From positions 12,931-76,930 of the forward strand of contig JAHLLK010000021.1 of the NCBI GenBank assembly GCA_020444165.1: DNA of 64,000 nt, read 5' to 3'. A program made the position numbers and the translations under genes. Below are positions 48,579 through 57,233 of the stretch, one piece after another. The notes below the pieces were generated by a model that searched no databases, was not told the DNA's origin, and saw only the letters and a program-made list of their open reading frames with translations. Position 1 is the stretch's first letter. Every line of letters begins with the position of its first letter. This stretch comes from Deltaproteobacteria bacterium. Lineage in GTDB: Bacteria > Desulfobacterota > Desulfarculia > Desulfarculales > Desulfarculaceae.

Positions 48579-50033
48579 TTAGCTGTGGGCCAGGTCCAGC
48601 ATCCGGGCCACGCGGTCGATCTTGGCCTCCAGGTCCGCCTGCCGGCCGATCATGATCCGCTGGGCCGTGGGCGGCCCGGCCCCGTGCATGGACTCGATGA
48701 GGTAGCCCACCGCGCCGGCCCCGGCCACCAGGTTCTCGATGAGCCGGAGCACCTTGATGCGGTCCACCACCGGGTAGGCTGGATTGGCGGCCAGGTATTT
48801 CTGGATGTAGGGCCCGGCCACCGGGTCGGCCAGGTCCGCCGCCGAGGGCATGGTGCCCAAGAGCCCCCCGGCGATGTCCGTGGCCAGGCGGGCCAGCTCA
48901 AAGGGGAAGCGGGTCACGTTCAGCTTGCACACGTTGGCCAGGAGCAGGTTCACCTGGTAGTTGCCGGCCGGGGTGGCCGCGCCGGTGGCCGAGCAGGCGA
49001 TGCCGCAGGCGTAGATGGTCTCGTTGAGGTGGATCATCTCCACCAGCTTGTCCTTGATGTGGCTGGCCCGCTCCACCCCGTTCATGCGGGCGATCAGGGC
49101 CGCCGCCCCGATGAGGGCGTCGCCCACCCCCACCTTGCAGCCGCCGTAGCTCTGGCGGTGGTAGGAGGCGAAGCGCTCCACCAGGGCGCCGGAGAAGTCC
49201 ACCTGCCCGTCCAGGAACACCCGCTCGTCCGGCACGAACACGTCCTCGAACACGGTCATGACTTCCTGGCCCCCGAACACCGGGTTGCCCACGTCCAGGC
49301 GCGAGGCCTCCAGCTTGCGGGTGTCCGAGGCCTGGCGGCCGTAGATGTAGCGCACCCCGGGCTCGTTGGTGGGCACGGCGCAGCACACGGCCCAGGGCTC
49401 CTCGCCGGGCCGCAGGGTGATGGTGGGCATCACCAGGATCTCGTGGGAGTTCAGCATGCCGGTCTGGTGCAGCTTGGCCCCGCTGATCACCACCCCGCCC
49501 GGCCGGCGCTCCTTCACCCGCAGGTAGAGGTCCGGGTCCACCTGCTCGGACGGCCGTTTGCCCCGATCGCCCTTGGGGTCGGTCATGGCCCCATCCACCA
49601 CCAGGTCCTGTTGCTGCACCCAGGTCCAGTAGGCGCGGAAGCGCTGGTGGAAATTGGTGCCGTGCCGGGCGTCGCAGTCAAAAGTGGTGCTGAACACCGC
49701 GTTGGCCGCGTCCAGGCCCACGCAGCGCTGGAAGCAGCAGGCCGTGGCCGCGCCGCAGTGCCGCTGCATGCGCACCTTGTTCACCAGGTCCGCAGTGCTC
49801 TGGTGCAGGTGGGTGAAGCGGTTCACCTCGTCCCCGCACAGGTTGGACTCGGCCCGGAACAGCTCCCGGCAGGCGGGGTCGTGGGCCGCGTCATAAGTGT
49901 AGGCCACGGCTGCCTGGCTGGGTTTCACCAGGCCGTGCCCCGCGGTCTCCCCGGTTTCCTGGCCCATGATGTGGGCCTTCAGCCCCAGGGACTTGATGGA
50001 CTCCCGATACTCCGCGCCGGTTTTCAGCGCCAT
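48579..50033 (-). CDS. abfD: 4-hydroxybutyryl-CoA dehydratase/vinylacetyl-CoA delta-isomerase
   Basis: 484 residues of the 4-hydroxyphenylacetate hydroxylase/4-hydroxybutyryl-CoA dehydratase family. The four ligands of the [4Fe-4S] cluster are in place: CFQRC gives C100 and C104, and YHRQSYGGC gives His292 and C299, matching the Clostridium aminobutyricum enzyme (C99, C103, H292, C299). FAD-binding elements (GAKLHQTGMLNSHEILV) are also present. It would convert 4-hydroxybutyryl-CoA to crotonyl-CoA in anaerobic metabolism. Downstream of a TetR regulator by 42 bases and of an acyl-CoA ligase-like gene, so an acid-degradation unit is likely. Confidence 0.88.
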   Translation of the reverse strand: MALKTGAEYRESIKSLGLKAHIMGQETGETAGHGLVKPSQAAVAYTYDAAHDPACRELFRAESNLCGDEVNRFTHLHQSTADLVNKVRMQRHCGAATACCFQRCVGLDAANAVFSTTFDCDARHGTNFHQRFRAYWTWVQQQDLVVDGAMTDPKGDRGKRPSEQVDPDLYLRVKERRPGGVVISGAKLHQTGMLNSHEILVMPTITLRPGEEPWAVCCAVPTNEPGVRYIYGRQASDTRKLEASRLDVGNPVFGGQEVMTVFEDVFVPDERVFLDGQVDFSGALVERFASYHRQSYGGCKVGVGDALIGAAALIARMNGVERASHIKDKLVEMIHLNETIYACGIACSATGAATPAGNYQVNLLLANVCKLNVTRFPFELARLATDIAGGLLGTMPSAADLADPVAGPYIQKYLAANPAYPVVDRIKVLRLIENLVAGAGAVGYLIESMHGAGPPTAQRIMIGRQADLEAKIDRVARMLDLAHS

Positions 50034-50075
50034 GTGCCTTCTCCTCTCGGTCGACGGCCCCGGGGGCGGGCCGGC

Positions 50076-50723
50076 TCACCAGGCTCCGGACGCCTCGGGC
50101 CCGGCCGGGGCCGGCGCCCCGCCCGGGGCGTGGCCCAGCCCCGCCAAGGCGAAGCGCCAGATGAAATCCGCCAGCTCCTCCACGCTCATCGGCCCCTCGG
50201 GCGTGTACCACACCCGGCAGCGGGTGATGAGGTTGGCAATCATGAACCCGGCCAACTTGGGGTCCAAGGGGGCGAACACCCCGCGCGCCGCGCCCCGGCG
50301 GAGAATCCCCCGCACCAGGTGATCGTAGCGGTCCCGCAGCGCCACCACCTCGGCCCGGTGCGCAGGGGTGAGGTGATCCAGGGCCACGTCGAAGAGCATC
50401 TTGGCCGAGCGGCGGTGGCCCAGGGTGACCGCCAGGTGGTGGTGGATCAGCCGCCGGAGCTGCTCCGCCGGATCGTCCGGCGGGTCGTCCTCCGGCTCGG
50501 CCAGGGGCAAGACGATCTCCTCCATCTCCTCCCGGAGCACCTGATGGAGGATGGCCTCCTTGTTGGGGAAGAAGTTGTACACGTTGGCCGGCTGGCAGCC
50601 GTAGGCCCGGGCCAGGTCCCTGAGGCTGGTGCCGTGGAACCCCTGGGCCCAGAACAGGCGGCGGGCTTCGGCCAGCATGCGCGCCTTGCCGGGGGAGGTG
50701 TCGCCGGCCGGGGGGCTGGCCAT
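50076..50723 (-). CDS. TetR-family regulator
   Basis: 215 residues. The N-terminal helix-turn-helix is ARMLAEARRLFWAQGFHGTSLRDLARAYGCQPANVYNFFPNKEAIL, typical of TetR. The C-terminal ligand-binding region is Leu/Arg-rich, with a Pro/Gly-rich tail. It lies between the ligase-like gene and the dehydratase gene, both in the same direction, and an inverted repeat 44 bases upstream of its start is a candidate site. Probably an acyl-CoA-sensing repressor of this unit, by context only. Confidence 0.9.
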   Translation of the reverse strand: MASPPAGDTSPGKARMLAEARRLFWAQGFHGTSLRDLARAYGCQPANVYNFFPNKEAILHQVLREEMEEIVLPLAEPEDDPPDDPAEQLRRLIHHHLAVTLGHRRSAKMLFDVALDHLTPAHRAEVVALRDRYDHLVRGILRRGAARGVFAPLDPKLAGFMIANLITRCRVWYTPEGPMSVEELADFIWRFALAGLGHAPGGAPAPAGPEASGAW

Positions 50724-50766
50724 GGCGGGCGGCCCTTTCCGCCGGGTATGGCCCGGCTTAAGGTTA

Positions 50767-50778
50767 ATGAGCGTTCAT
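50767..50778 (-). promoter_or_regulatory. Candidate TetR operator
   Basis: ATGAGCGTTCAT, one base pair short of a perfect palindrome (two symmetric mismatched positions), resembles the ATGAACGTTCAT boxes of fatty-acid/aryl-acid TetR regulators. It lies just upstream of the tetR start (50723) in an A/T-rich stretch. Confidence 0.5.
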
Positions 50779-50874
50779 GAACCTAATTATTAACCCACCC
50801 GCACCCCGCGTGTCAAGCCCGGCCTCGTCGGCCCGGCTCCGGGGCGGGTCCCCAGCCCGGGTCGGGGGCCGGGT

Positions 50875-52587
50875 TCAGCTGGGGGGCAAGAGGTGCACGT
50901 CGCCCGGGGGCAGGCCCAGGTCCAGGGCCCGGAGGGCCCGGCGGATCACCCGGCCCGCCTGGTTTCGGGGCAGCTCCGGCAGCATGGTGATGGCGGCGAG
51001 GTGCACGTCCGGGGCCAGGCGGTTGGTGAGCCACTGGGTAAGCGCGCCGTGGGTTTCCGGGGTGAAGGCGGCGCCGGGGGCCAGGGTTACGTAGAGGTGC
51101 AGCCCGGGGCGCTCGCCCACCGCGGCCACGGCCGCGGCCTCCCGCACCAGGGGCAACTGGCGCGCCAGGCTCTCCACCTCCCAGGGGCTGATCATGCGCC
51201 CCTGGCCGCGCACCAAATCGTCGCCGCGGCCTTGCAGGAAAAAGAACCCCTCCTCGTCGGTGAAGGCGTAGTCGCCGCTCCGCCACCAACCCGGGCAAGC
51301 CTCCCGGGGGGCCAGGGGGGCGCCGGCCAGGTCCCGGGGCAGGGAGGGCCAACTGGGACAGAGGGCCAGCTCGCCCTGGGTCAGGAGCCGGCGCGGCTCC
51401 CCGGCCTGGTCCACCACCTGGGCGTTCACCCCGGGCAAGGGCACCCCGATGGAGCCCTGCTTCAGGGGCAGCACCGCCAGGTTGGCCAGGGTGATCATGC
51501 CGGTCTCCACGGTCCACCAGTTCTCGTGGGGCGGCCGGTCCAGGGCCTTGCGCACCCAGAAGAACTCCTCCAGGTTGAGCGCGCGGCCCACCGTGGCCAC
51601 GAATTTCAGGTGCGGCAGGTCGGCCGGCTCCTCCGGCTCGCCCAGTTCGTCCATGAGCTGGTCCAGCACCGGGGGGCTGGTGTAGAGCACGTTCACCTTC
51701 TGGCGGGCCAGGGTGGGGATGAAGTCCCGGGGCGCCAGCGGGGTCAGGGGCACCACCCCGGTTCCGCCCAACAGCCAGGGGGCCAGGGCGCCGTAAAGGG
51801 TGACCAGGGCGCTGGCCGGGTGCCCCGCCACCAGGATGGTGTCCCGCTCCGAGAGGTCCAGGGCGTAGTGGGCGCTGTAGTAGAGCCCCAACATGGCCCG
51901 CTGGGGATGCACCACCGCCCGGGGGGGCCCATCCTGCCCGGCGGCGTGGGTCAGATAAAGGGGGTCATCGGGCTTTCGCCAGGTGACGGGGCGGGCGGCT
52001 TCCTGGGCGCTCACGGCCTCGGGGGTGAGGGTCAGGCCCGGCACGGGGCCGGCCTCGGCCCACCAGATCACCTGCTCCACCCCGTCCCAGGCCTGGGGCG
52101 GCAGGCCCACCGCGGCCCGGCGGGTGGTCACGAGGGCCCGGGGCCGGTCGCGCTCCAGGACCGCGGCCAACAGATGGTCCGAGAGCCCGGCCCGCCAAAG
52201 ACAGGGCACCAGCCCGGCCCGGAGCGCCCCGGCCAAGGCCTCGAACTGGGTGGCGCCCGCCGCGGGTTCCAGCACCAGGAAGATCACGTCCCCCGGCGCC
52301 AGTCCGGCTTGGTCGAAGATCCGGGCCCAGCGGCAGGAGGCCTGGGCCAATTGGGCATAGGTGTAGGTTGCCGCCCCCTCCGGCCCCAGGAGCACCAGGG
52401 CCGGCCGCCGCGCGAAGCCGGGGTCCGCGATCCGCCGGTCCATAGCCTCGTGCAGGAGGTTGCAGCGGCCGTTGGCCGCCCAATCGAATACCCGGACGGC
52501 CTCGTCCCAGGAAAATTCCCGGCGGGCGGCCGCATAATCCGTAAGGTTGGCCCGCTGGCGAACGGCGGGCAGTCTGGCCTGGGCCAC
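50875..52587 (-). CDS. Acyl-CoA synthetase-like protein with altered active-site motifs
   Basis: 570 residues of the AMP-forming acyl-CoA synthetase superfamily, with the FSWDEAVRVFDWAANGRCNLLHEAMD start of the acetyl-CoA synthetase/benzoate-CoA ligase branch. The AMP-binding loop, normally SGTTGKPKG, reads THAAGQDGPPRAV (near 215-227), and the C-terminal motif normally containing the catalytic lysine (GKI) reads RNQAGRVIRR. GWWRSGDYAF and FLQGRGDDLVRGQGRMISPWEVE are kept. Adenylation activity is therefore doubtful; it may have a different role or use the neighbouring residues. GTG start at 52587 with GGAG nearby. First gene of the ligase-tetR-abfD set. Confidence 0.8.
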   Translation of the reverse strand: MAQARLPAVRQRANLTDYAAARREFSWDEAVRVFDWAANGRCNLLHEAMDRRIADPGFARRPALVLLGPEGAATYTYAQLAQASCRWARIFDQAGLAPGDVIFLVLEPAAGATQFEALAGALRAGLVPCLWRAGLSDHLLAAVLERDRPRALVTTRRAAVGLPPQAWDGVEQVIWWAEAGPVPGLTLTPEAVSAQEAARPVTWRKPDDPLYLTHAAGQDGPPRAVVHPQRAMLGLYYSAHYALDLSERDTILVAGHPASALVTLYGALAPWLLGGTGVVPLTPLAPRDFIPTLARQKVNVLYTSPPVLDQLMDELGEPEEPADLPHLKFVATVGRALNLEEFFWVRKALDRPPHENWWTVETGMITLANLAVLPLKQGSIGVPLPGVNAQVVDQAGEPRRLLTQGELALCPSWPSLPRDLAGAPLAPREACPGWWRSGDYAFTDEEGFFFLQGRGDDLVRGQGRMISPWEVESLARQLPLVREAAAVAAVGERPGLHLYVTLAPGAAFTPETHGALTQWLTNRLAPDVHLAAITMLPELPRNQAGRVIRRALRALDLGLPPGDVHLLPPS

Positions 52588-52958
52588 GGCGTCTCCGGAT
52601 TTTGCAGGAGGTGGGCAGGGGAGCGGTCCCCAGGTGTTTCATTATCCTTGACTATTTGGTAAAAGCTTGTCAAAACAAAAGCGTAAGCATTCAAGTTTGC
52701 CGCGGAGAAAGCCGCCCCTGGCTTTTTCCCCGGGGGGGCCTGCCCCAGGTTACCCGGGCAAGTTCACGAAACCCCCGACGATCCTCCGGATGGCGGGAGC
52801 GCCGTGGGCGGAGTCCGGGACCGTTCTCCCGCCGGTATTTTCGCGGAAACCAGGCCGCGCCGGCCCGGTTTCCCACCATCAGACCCAGCGGACCGGCCCG
52901 CACCCCGGGCTGGCCGGCCGGGGGAATTCTGACGCCAAACCAACCTGGGGATACAGCC

Positions 52959-53708
52959 TTGGCTGAAGCGATTGGCAAGAAAGCGGCCCCCGCCGGCAAA
53001 GCAGCCGGCGCCGCGGCCGACCCCCCCGGCAAGCAGCCGGAGCGGACCATCCTGAGCGACGTCACCCTGCCCATCACTCCGGGCTGGCCGGTGACCCTGG
53101 AGCTCAGCGAGGTCAAGACCCCCCTGAGAAGCACCTTCGTGGGGCAGCAGGAAAAGGAGTGCATCATCCTGCGCTTGCCGGCCATGGAAGGCGCCGGCTT
53201 CCGCTTCTCCGACGGAGCGGGAGCCAAGATGCTGTTCTTGAACGAGGGGCGGGTCTATGGGTTCCAGACCAACATCGTGGGCAAGTACGTCAAGGGACAC
53301 CTCCGCTATTTGTTTCTGACCTACCCCCGCCGAGTGGAGACCCTGAACGTGCGCAAGCACCAACGGGTGAGTTGCCTGTTCCCCAGCCTGGCCAAGCTGC
53401 CCGAGCTGGAACTCAAGGGCATGGTGTTGGACATCGCCCCGGGCGGGCTCAGGTTCGTGCACCACACCGCCGGCCCGGACCAGGAGCCGCCCTTGATCCC
53501 CATCGGCGAGGAAGCCGTGGTGGAGGTGCGGCTGCCCGGGGTGGAGGGGGTGCAACATCTGGTCTGCGACGTGCGCAACCTGAACCAGGACAAGGTGCGC
53601 ACCGAGCTCGGCTTCCGCTTCCTGCGCCAGGACGACGCGGCCGTGCGGTGCGCCCAGGCTTACGTGGAAGAGGTGCTGAGCTTTTTGGAGTCCAACGCCC
53701 CTTGGTGA
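52959..53708 (+). CDS. YcgR-like PilZ-domain protein
   Basis: 249 residues from a TTG at 52959 (GGGGA eight bases upstream). An N-terminal Ala/Lys-rich stretch (1-30) and a YcgR-N-like barrel (about 35-125) are followed by a PilZ domain (about 125-235) with the cyclic di-GMP motif RKHQR (R-x3-R) and the LDIAPGGLRF element, close to the D/NxSxxG consensus with Ala for Ser. It would slow or tune flagellar rotation, or another output, in response to cyclic di-GMP. The diguanylate cyclase at 25333 is a possible source. Standing alone between the ligase-like and type VI secretion genes. Confidence 0.85.
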   Translation: MAEAIGKKAAPAGKAAGAAADPPGKQPERTILSDVTLPITPGWPVTLELSEVKTPLRSTFVGQQEKECIILRLPAMEGAGFRFSDGAGAKMLFLNEGRVYGFQTNIVGKYVKGHLRYLFLTYPRRVETLNVRKHQRVSCLFPSLAKLPELELKGMVLDIAPGGLRFVHHTAGPDQEPPLIPIGEEAVVEVRLPGVEGVQHLVCDVRNLNQDKVRTELGFRFLRQDDAAVRCAQAYVEEVLSFLESNAPW

Positions 53709-53757
53709 GAGGGCAGCCCGGGCAGCCGGGAGCGCATTAAAGTAAAAACTTGAATTA

Positions 53758-53788
53758 GGTGGTCCTCCCCAGAGGGCCGCCTTTTTTT
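53758..53788 (+). terminator. Intrinsic terminator of the PilZ gene
   Basis: GGTGGTCCTC (53758-53767) pairs with GAGGGCCGCC (53772-53781, two G-T pairs), loop CCCA, then seven T. Confidence 0.85.
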
Positions 53789-54101
53789 GGGGGTGGCCGC
53801 CCGCGGACTATGGTGGACGGGAATTGGGGCGGACGGGAACTGGGGCGGACGGAGGCCGCGGCGGGGAGCCCGCCCCCGGGGCAGGGTTCCACCCGACGCG
53901 GAGTGGGGCGCTCCGCGTCGGGGAGAGGTCTCTAATAGCTCGGGATCGAGGCACAGGGCGGGCGCACCCGGCCTCGCTTTCAGCTTGGGGCAGCCCCGGC
54001 GCCGCCCCGGGAAGGGCGGCCAAGCCCCGGAGAGTCCGGCGGAACCCGGCTCCGCCAGACCCCGGGGCCCCAAACCGGGCCAGGAGAAACGTCAGGCCGA
54101 C
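53789..54101. other. Gap between PilZ gene and hcp
   Basis: GC-rich. A short tandem GGACGGGAATTGGGGC/GGACGGGAACTGGGGC repeat lies near 53816-53849, and an inverted repeat CCCGACGCGGAG/CTCCGCGTCGGG near 53891-53921 may end hcp transcription. No gene is apparent. Confidence 0.4.
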
Positions 54102-54575
54102 TCAGGAAGCGGGCTTCTTCCATTCGTCGCTGAACTCGATGTTGCCATCGTGGATGGTCCAGGTGATCTTCTCATACCTGAGGCCATAGTCGGCCATGTG
54201 CTTGTAGGTCGACGTGGCCGCGTCGTCCACGTTGGGAATCCAGGTCTTGATGTCGGTGACCCGGGCGTTTTCCAGTTTGATGGTGAAGTACTTCTTCTGT
54301 TGGCCCTGATCGTCGATCTGGTAGAAGTCGGCGGTCACGGTCTTGATGGCCTGCGAGGTGCAGCAGGACTTCATCAGGTTGGGGAAAGCCTTGTCCACGT
54401 TGGCCGTCATGGTCATGGCGCCGTGCTGGCGGGCGCCCGTGGCGCTGGCGTCCTTGACATCCACGGGGATGTGCACCAGGTGGTCCAGGGCCAACACCTG
54501 CACGGTGTTCTCCCGGCCCTGCACCTGGCAACTGCCGTCAATGCCGTCGAACTTGACGTAAATGGGAAGTGGCAT
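54102..54575 (-). CDS. hcp: Type VI secretion tube protein Hcp
   Basis: 157 residues of the Hcp family: MPLPIYVKFDGIDGSC at the start, a beta-barrel pattern, and YEKITWTIHDGNIEFSDEW near the end. Hexameric rings of Hcp stack into the inner tube of the type VI apparatus. It is the last gene of the visible set, 53 bases after tssH, with AAAAAGGAG before the ATG. A possible terminator follows. Two adjacent cysteines (SCCTSQ) are notable. No VgrG or effector gene is in the window. Confidence 0.93.
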   Translation of the reverse strand: MPLPIYVKFDGIDGSCQVQGRENTVQVLALDHLVHIPVDVKDASATGARQHGAMTMTANVDKAFPNLMKSCCTSQAIKTVTADFYQIDDQGQQKKYFTIKLENARVTDIKTWIPNVDDAATSTYKHMADYGLRYEKITWTIHDGNIEFSDEWKKPAS

Positions 54576-54628
54576 TTCATCACTCCTTTTTACAAGGGTT
54601 TACGGGGACATCCCCAAGCAACCACCAG

Positions 54629-57211
54629 TTATTGATCAAACTGGTAGGTGAAGCCTTCCTCAGTGTAACCCAAAGTCAGTTGGCTGGGCTTCCGGCCTTG
54701 GGCCATGGCCTCCAAAATCTCGGTGGAGATGCGGGGCATGATGCTCTGGGCCAGGATGTGGTCGATGTTGCGGGCGCCCTCTTCCACCTCGGTGCAGCGG
54801 TCGGTGATCGCGGCTACCGCCTCGGGGCCGTAGACCAGCTTCAGGCGCTGGCCCTCGTAGAGCCGCGCGGCCAACTGGTTCAGCTTGAGCTGCACGATCT
54901 CCTTGATGGAGTCCTGGCCCAGGGTCAAATAGGGCACCACGGTCATGCGGGCCAACAAGGCCGGCTTGAAATACTGCGACAGCTCGGGCCGGATGGTCTC
55001 CAGCACCTCGGCGGCCTCGGGCCGCACCGGGCTCTCGGCCAACTTGGTGATGGTGTCGGTGGCCAGGTTGGAGGTCAAAAGTATGAGTGTGTTCTTGAAG
55101 TCTATCTCGCGGCCCTCGCCGTCGTTCAGGATGCCCTTGTCGAACACCTGGTAGAACAGGTTCAGCACGTCGGGATGGGCCTTTTCGGTCTCGTCCAACA
55201 GCACGATGGAGTAGGGCCGCTGGCGCACCGCCTCGGTGAGGCGGCCGCCCTCGCCATAGCCCACGTAACCGGGAGGCGAGCCGATGAGCCGGCTCACCGT
55301 GTGGCGCTCCTGGAACTCGGACATGTTGATGGACACCACGAAGCGCTGCCCGCCGAACAGCTCGTCAGCCATGACCAGGGCCGTCTCGGTCTTGCCCACG
55401 CCGCTGGGCCCCACCAGGAGGAACACGCCGGTGGGGCTGTTGGGCGACTTGACCCCGGCCTTGGAGGCCCGGATCCCCTTGGCCAGGGTCTCCAGGGCCC
55501 AGTCCTGGCCCTTGATGCGCTCCTTCATGCGCGCCTCCAGGTCCAGCATCACCCGGGCCTCGTCGGAAACCATCTTGGACAGGGGGATGCCGGTCCAGTC
55601 GGTGACCACGCTGCCCACGCAGTCGGCGTCCACCTCCAGTTTCACCAGGCCGTCCCTGCCCTGGAACTCCTTCAGCGCGACTCGGGCCGCGTGGTCCTGG
55701 GCCTCGTCATTGGCCTCGGCCGCGGCCTGCACCTGGGCCACGAATCCCTTTTCCTTTTCCCAGCGCTCGGTCAGCTCGGCCACCTGGCCGGCCAGGTCTT
55801 CCCGCTTCTGCTTGGCCTCTTCCAGCTCCTCCAACTCGTCGGTGGTGGGCTCCTTTTCGGCGGTAAGCGCGTTGATCTCCCGGTCCAGGCTGGCCAGCCG
55901 GCGCTCCAGGTCGTCCAGGCGGCCCGGCTTGGAGGTGAGGCCGATGCGCACCCGGGCCGCGGCGGTGTCGATGAGGTCCACGGCCTTGTCCGGAAGCTGA
56001 CGGCCGGAGATGTAACGGGCCGAGAGGTTGGCCGCCGCCACCACGGCCTGGTCCAGGATGCTGACCTTGTGGGCCTCCTCGTACTTGGCCTTGAGCCCCC
56101 GGAGCATGTCCACCGTGGCCGCGGGGCTGGGCTCGTCCAGCTTCACCAGCTGGAAACGCCGGGCCAGGGCCACGTCTTTTTCGAAGTATTTCTTGTACTC
56201 CGACCAGGTGGTGGCCGCGATGGTGCGAAGCTCGCCGCGGGCCAGGGGCGGCTTCAGGAGGTTGGCCGCGTCCGAGCCGCCGGCCGGGCCGCCGGCCCCG
56301 ATGATGGTGTGGGCCTCGTCGATGAACATGATGATGGGGGTCTCGGAGGCCTTCACCTCGTCGATCACTCCCTTGAGCCTTTTCTCGAACTCGCCCTTGA
56401 CGCCGGTGCCGGCCTGCAACAAGCCCATGTCCAAGCCATGGATGGACACCCCGGTCAGCACGTCGGGCACGTCGCCCTCGGTGACGCGGAGCGCCAGGCC
56501 CTCCACCACCGCGGTCTTGCCCACGCCGGCCTCGCCCACCACGATGGGGTTGTTCTTGCGGCGGCGGGCCAGGATGTCGATCATCTCCCGGATTTCCCGG
56601 TCACGGCCGAACACCGGGTCGATCTTGCCGGCGGCCGCCTGGGCGGTGAAGTCGATGGTGTACTGGGCCAGGAAGGACTCGCCGCCCGCCCCGCCGGGCC
56701 GGGCCCCGGACGCGGCCTTGGCCGCCTTGGGCTTGTTCTCGGTGGAGTCCTTGGTGATGGCGTCGTAGTTCTTGATGAGGTCGGCGATCTCCACCCGGCC
56801 CAGGAGCTGGCCATAGGTGCGGGTGGCCAGGAAGCCCTGGTCCTTGCACAGGGCCAGGAGCACGTAACCGGAGCGGACCTCGTTGTCGGACAGGTCCACG
56901 CTGGCCACCAGCCAGGACTGCTCCATGAGATCCAGGAGATGGGGGCTGAAGGCCGGCCGGCCGCTGTTGCCGGTGGGGAAGTCCTCCAGGGTGGCCAAGA
57001 GTTCCTGCTGCAGGCGGCCCGGGTCCACCTCGTAATACCGGAGGATCGGCACGATGTCGCCGCCGGCGTCCTCGATGGCCTTCAAGAGGAAATGCTCCAC
57101 GCCCACCTGATACTGCGTGCGGGTGAGGGTGAACCCGGCGGCCTCGTCCAACAGCCGCACGGTCAACCGCCCCAGCTTGGACATTAGAACCTTGGTGTTG
57201 CTGATGAGCAT
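54629..57211 (-). CDS. tssH: Type VI secretion ATPase TssH (ClpV)
   Basis: 860 residues, the usual ClpV length. An N-terminal Clp-like domain is followed by the first AAA+ domain with Walker A GEAGVGKT, the coiled-coil middle domain and the second AAA+ domain with GPSGVGKT. Both Walker B motifs are present (IIMFIDEAH and IVLLDETEKAH). It disassembles the contracted TssB/TssC sheath. It follows tssG by 22 bases. Nothing unusual in the motifs. Confidence 0.95.
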   Translation of the reverse strand: MLISNTKVLMSKLGRLTVRLLDEAAGFTLTRTQYQVGVEHFLLKAIEDAGGDIVPILRYYEVDPGRLQQELLATLEDFPTGNSGRPAFSPHLLDLMEQSWLVASVDLSDNEVRSGYVLLALCKDQGFLATRTYGQLLGRVEIADLIKNYDAITKDSTENKPKAAKAASGARPGGAGGESFLAQYTIDFTAQAAAGKIDPVFGRDREIREMIDILARRRKNNPIVVGEAGVGKTAVVEGLALRVTEGDVPDVLTGVSIHGLDMGLLQAGTGVKGEFEKRLKGVIDEVKASETPIIMFIDEAHTIIGAGGPAGGSDAANLLKPPLARGELRTIAATTWSEYKKYFEKDVALARRFQLVKLDEPSPAATVDMLRGLKAKYEEAHKVSILDQAVVAAANLSARYISGRQLPDKAVDLIDTAAARVRIGLTSKPGRLDDLERRLASLDREINALTAEKEPTTDELEELEEAKQKREDLAGQVAELTERWEKEKGFVAQVQAAAEANDEAQDHAARVALKEFQGRDGLVKLEVDADCVGSVVTDWTGIPLSKMVSDEARVMLDLEARMKERIKGQDWALETLAKGIRASKAGVKSPNSPTGVFLLVGPSGVGKTETALVMADELFGGQRFVVSINMSEFQERHTVSRLIGSPPGYVGYGEGGRLTEAVRQRPYSIVLLDETEKAHPDVLNLFYQVFDKGILNDGEGREIDFKNTLILLTSNLATDTITKLAESPVRPEAAEVLETIRPELSQYFKPALLARMTVVPYLTLGQDSIKEIVQLKLNQLAARLYEGQRLKLVYGPEAVAAITDRCTEVEEGARNIDHILAQSIMPRISTEILEAMAQGRKPSQLTLGYTEEGFTYQFDQ

Positions 57212-57233
57212 GCCTACCTCTCCCTTGACCCGG

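Noticed and set aside
54569..57187. 872-codon plus-strand frame opposite tssH
   Set aside because: Shadow of tssH: the minus-strand frame holds both AAA+ motif sets.
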